This document shows positions 53,501 to 56,500 of a stretch of 64,000 bases of DNA, one piece after another (position 1 is the stretch's first letter; the number at the start of each line of letters is the position of its first letter). Location: positions 38,622,356 through 38,686,355 of the forward strand of contig OV277870.1 of NCBI GenBank assembly GCA_922989275.2, in the 5' to 3' direction. This stretch comes from Gari tellinella. Lineage: Eukaryota > Mollusca > Bivalvia > Cardiida > Psammobiidae. The notes under the pieces are model-generated. The model searched no databases. It was not told where the DNA came from and was given only the letters and a program-made list of their open reading frames with translations. Position numbers and translations under genes: made by a program.

Positions 53501-56500
53501 GGGATGACGTATTTGAATGTAATGATGGGCAATGTATTCCACAGTCATGGAGAAATGATGGGGTTTCTGATTGTTTCGACGGCTCTGACGAGATTACAAG
53601 TAACGGTAATATTTATTGAATCTGTTTTGATTAAAAATAATGTTACTCTATTCGGTCGTAACTACAGAGAACCCCTTGTATAACGACCACCAAAAGAACG
53701 CCATTTGATTGTATAAAAGGCAGGCGGTGCTGAATACAGCCTCTTGCCTGAAACCTAAACATTCAAATAATTAAATGATTGGAATAGAGACGATTTAATG
53801 TCGTACAACAAATGTTGTCGTAAGTCAGATTATAAAAGTCTCAATCATTATTCATTTCTCCATCTAATTTTGTCGTGTGACATCTTTTTGGAATTGTCTT
53901 CAAAAGATAATTCCAAAGAGATGTCACAAGACATGATTAGATAGAGAAATCAGAAATTAATTGTACTTTAAAGTTATGACTTTCGACAACATTTGTAATA
54001 CGAAGTTTTAAGAAACCGGCACCAGATTCCGACTTTCGAGATTATGTGGCAATAGACGCAGTGTTCCCTCTTATTATAGAGTGTTAGAATAATTTTGTAA
54101 ATTTGGGCGAAATAGTAGGAAAATGCTACGATAATGTAGCACAATCTTTAATATGAACCAACTTCGGGACTTCGAAAACTCCAACTCGCTTAATATAAGC
54201 TTATCAATTGTTAAAAAGCTCAACTCTACTTAATTCACCAAAGTACGTACCCAATTATCCATACGGTTTGAAGTAATTTGTAAAAGAAATATCATAAGTG
54301 TAATACAATAATGAATTTATTCACAAAAAAATTGTTTTTCCGCGTCTATGTATCAGTGTTTTAGATGGACGAAGATAGATGTAAGTAGTTGTTACGCATC
54401 ATAGCAGATTCTGTTATATAATATCAGATCTAATTCCTTTCGACTAGTTTCAAGAATTATTGATGGGTTAATAACACTACCTCAACTACAATCCTGCTAG
54501 TTTATCGTCTGAAAATTCCATCTCAGATTCTTGTATTTCTTATATAGTTGAAGCATATTGTATCAAAATTAGGCACCGAGTCACCCGGTTTTACCTGGTT
54601 TCAAACTGAACGCGAATGTGAGTCAATCTGAAATTTGATAGTTAAACTTGCTTTCGTCAATTCAAAGTTGTAAATAATCTATGTTTCTGAATAAAATGTA
54701 TACTAAACATTTATACATCCTAACACTGAACAATCAAACTGAAGATCTTTGCAAACCGTTTTGATTGAGAACAGGCCCGACATATTCTAATTACAATGGA
54801 ACCCCTCCAAACCAGAACCTCTTAATACCGGAATTCTCTCTAACCCGGACGAAAACTTTGGTCCCGTTTATAACCCTTCATTAGTTTACCCCATTACACC
54901 ATAAATACGACTTTTTACGCCTTTGAATTATTCCTTTACTGAAGCAATTCATTCATGAATATGTATCATCCGAAATAATTTCTATACTCTAGTAGATGAT
55001 AGCTTAAAGCAAGTTGAAAGTAAAGCAAACTGCGACTTAAGGAACATTCTCCTTTACCCTTGACCTGCCATAAGTGGCCGCTATCTTCCGTAAGCTATTG
55101 TGTAATGGATTAAAACACCTCAAACCCTCTAACCCCTCTAAACCAGAATTTATGATGTCCCCACACACGTCCAGTATTTAACACATTTAATATATTCATC
55201 CACTTAGGAAAATGTTTCCAATGTATACAGTTATAACACATGTGACAAAAATATTTTCTATAATTCTTTAAGTGCTTACTTGTCTTCAAAACTAGAATGT
55301 GATGATGGGGTAAAGGGTTATCATTATCTACTTTTTGTGCATCTAAAAAGTATTAAATATTTAGAGAACCAGGTTGAACAGTGTTGCAAGAAAGAGTAAC
55401 AATAACGTGTTCAACTTGAACAAGCTAAACACTTCCAAAATATACATATCACAAGCAAACTTTCTCTATGAATCCATTATTCCATAGATACCCACTTTAC
55501 GCTTTAAATGTATACATGCACTAAGCAAAATAGTTCCCTTTTAAACTAATCTATGAATAGGTATAACACGAAATATTTTCTATATCGTAGTAGATGATAG
55601 CTTCAATTAACCCTTAGCCTGCCAGTCACGACTATAGCTCCATATGCAAACAGCTTGGATCCAGATGAGACGCCGAGTAACTCGGCGTCTCATCCGGATC
55701 AAAGCTGTTTGACACTCGGACAACATTTTTAGCAATTTTGAGCAACTTTGAAGCACTTTGAAACTTGAAGCAGACGAGAAATATAGCAGACGACAATTTA
55801 TTTGGCGGGCTAAGGGTTAAGCTGAGAGTAAACAGGGAGCGCCTTACGGCGTATTCTGCTGTATTTTCCGCCAGTCAGCTGTTACTCAATAGTCTGTTTC
55901 TAAAGTATTGAGTAAAGGCTTGATTTGAATGTTGTTGGAGCAAATTTTCTTACATCACCACTGCAAGGATATAATGGACAGTTTTGCAGCTTTAATCTGA
56001 ATAAGGGAGATCCTTTGAAAGCACAGAAAACAAAGCAAATACTGAAAATTGCAGACTCGGTTTATTTGAGTCTGTTCATGAGCAATACTTAAATATGCAA
56101 CAGTGCTAGAATCTACTTAAGTCTGGCAAAAGTAGATCTAGAAGCTCGTTTAGGATATTATCATTAACCCCTTCGCTGCCTTACCCCGAGTACATTTTTT
56201 TGTACAAAACTTTTTTATGCTTATTTTCGTTATAATTCACGTACTGTGGCGTTATTTGACGGAATTTGATGAAATAAAAAGTAGATATTGATAAATTAAT
56301 CCTTTCCCGAGGGTACCACAAGAGAATATCGGCGATCGAGTCTATTTTAGCATCAGTTTAAGTGGATAGTAAAGACTAGGTGTCGAATTGCGCTGTTTAC
56401 CTTGTATCTATAATAGAAGTATAGTAAAAAAGGGAGGTGTTAATAGATAATAAAGTATGTGTCAAGTACCTGTGCTTTCCCCCATAGCATATCTCTAGTA

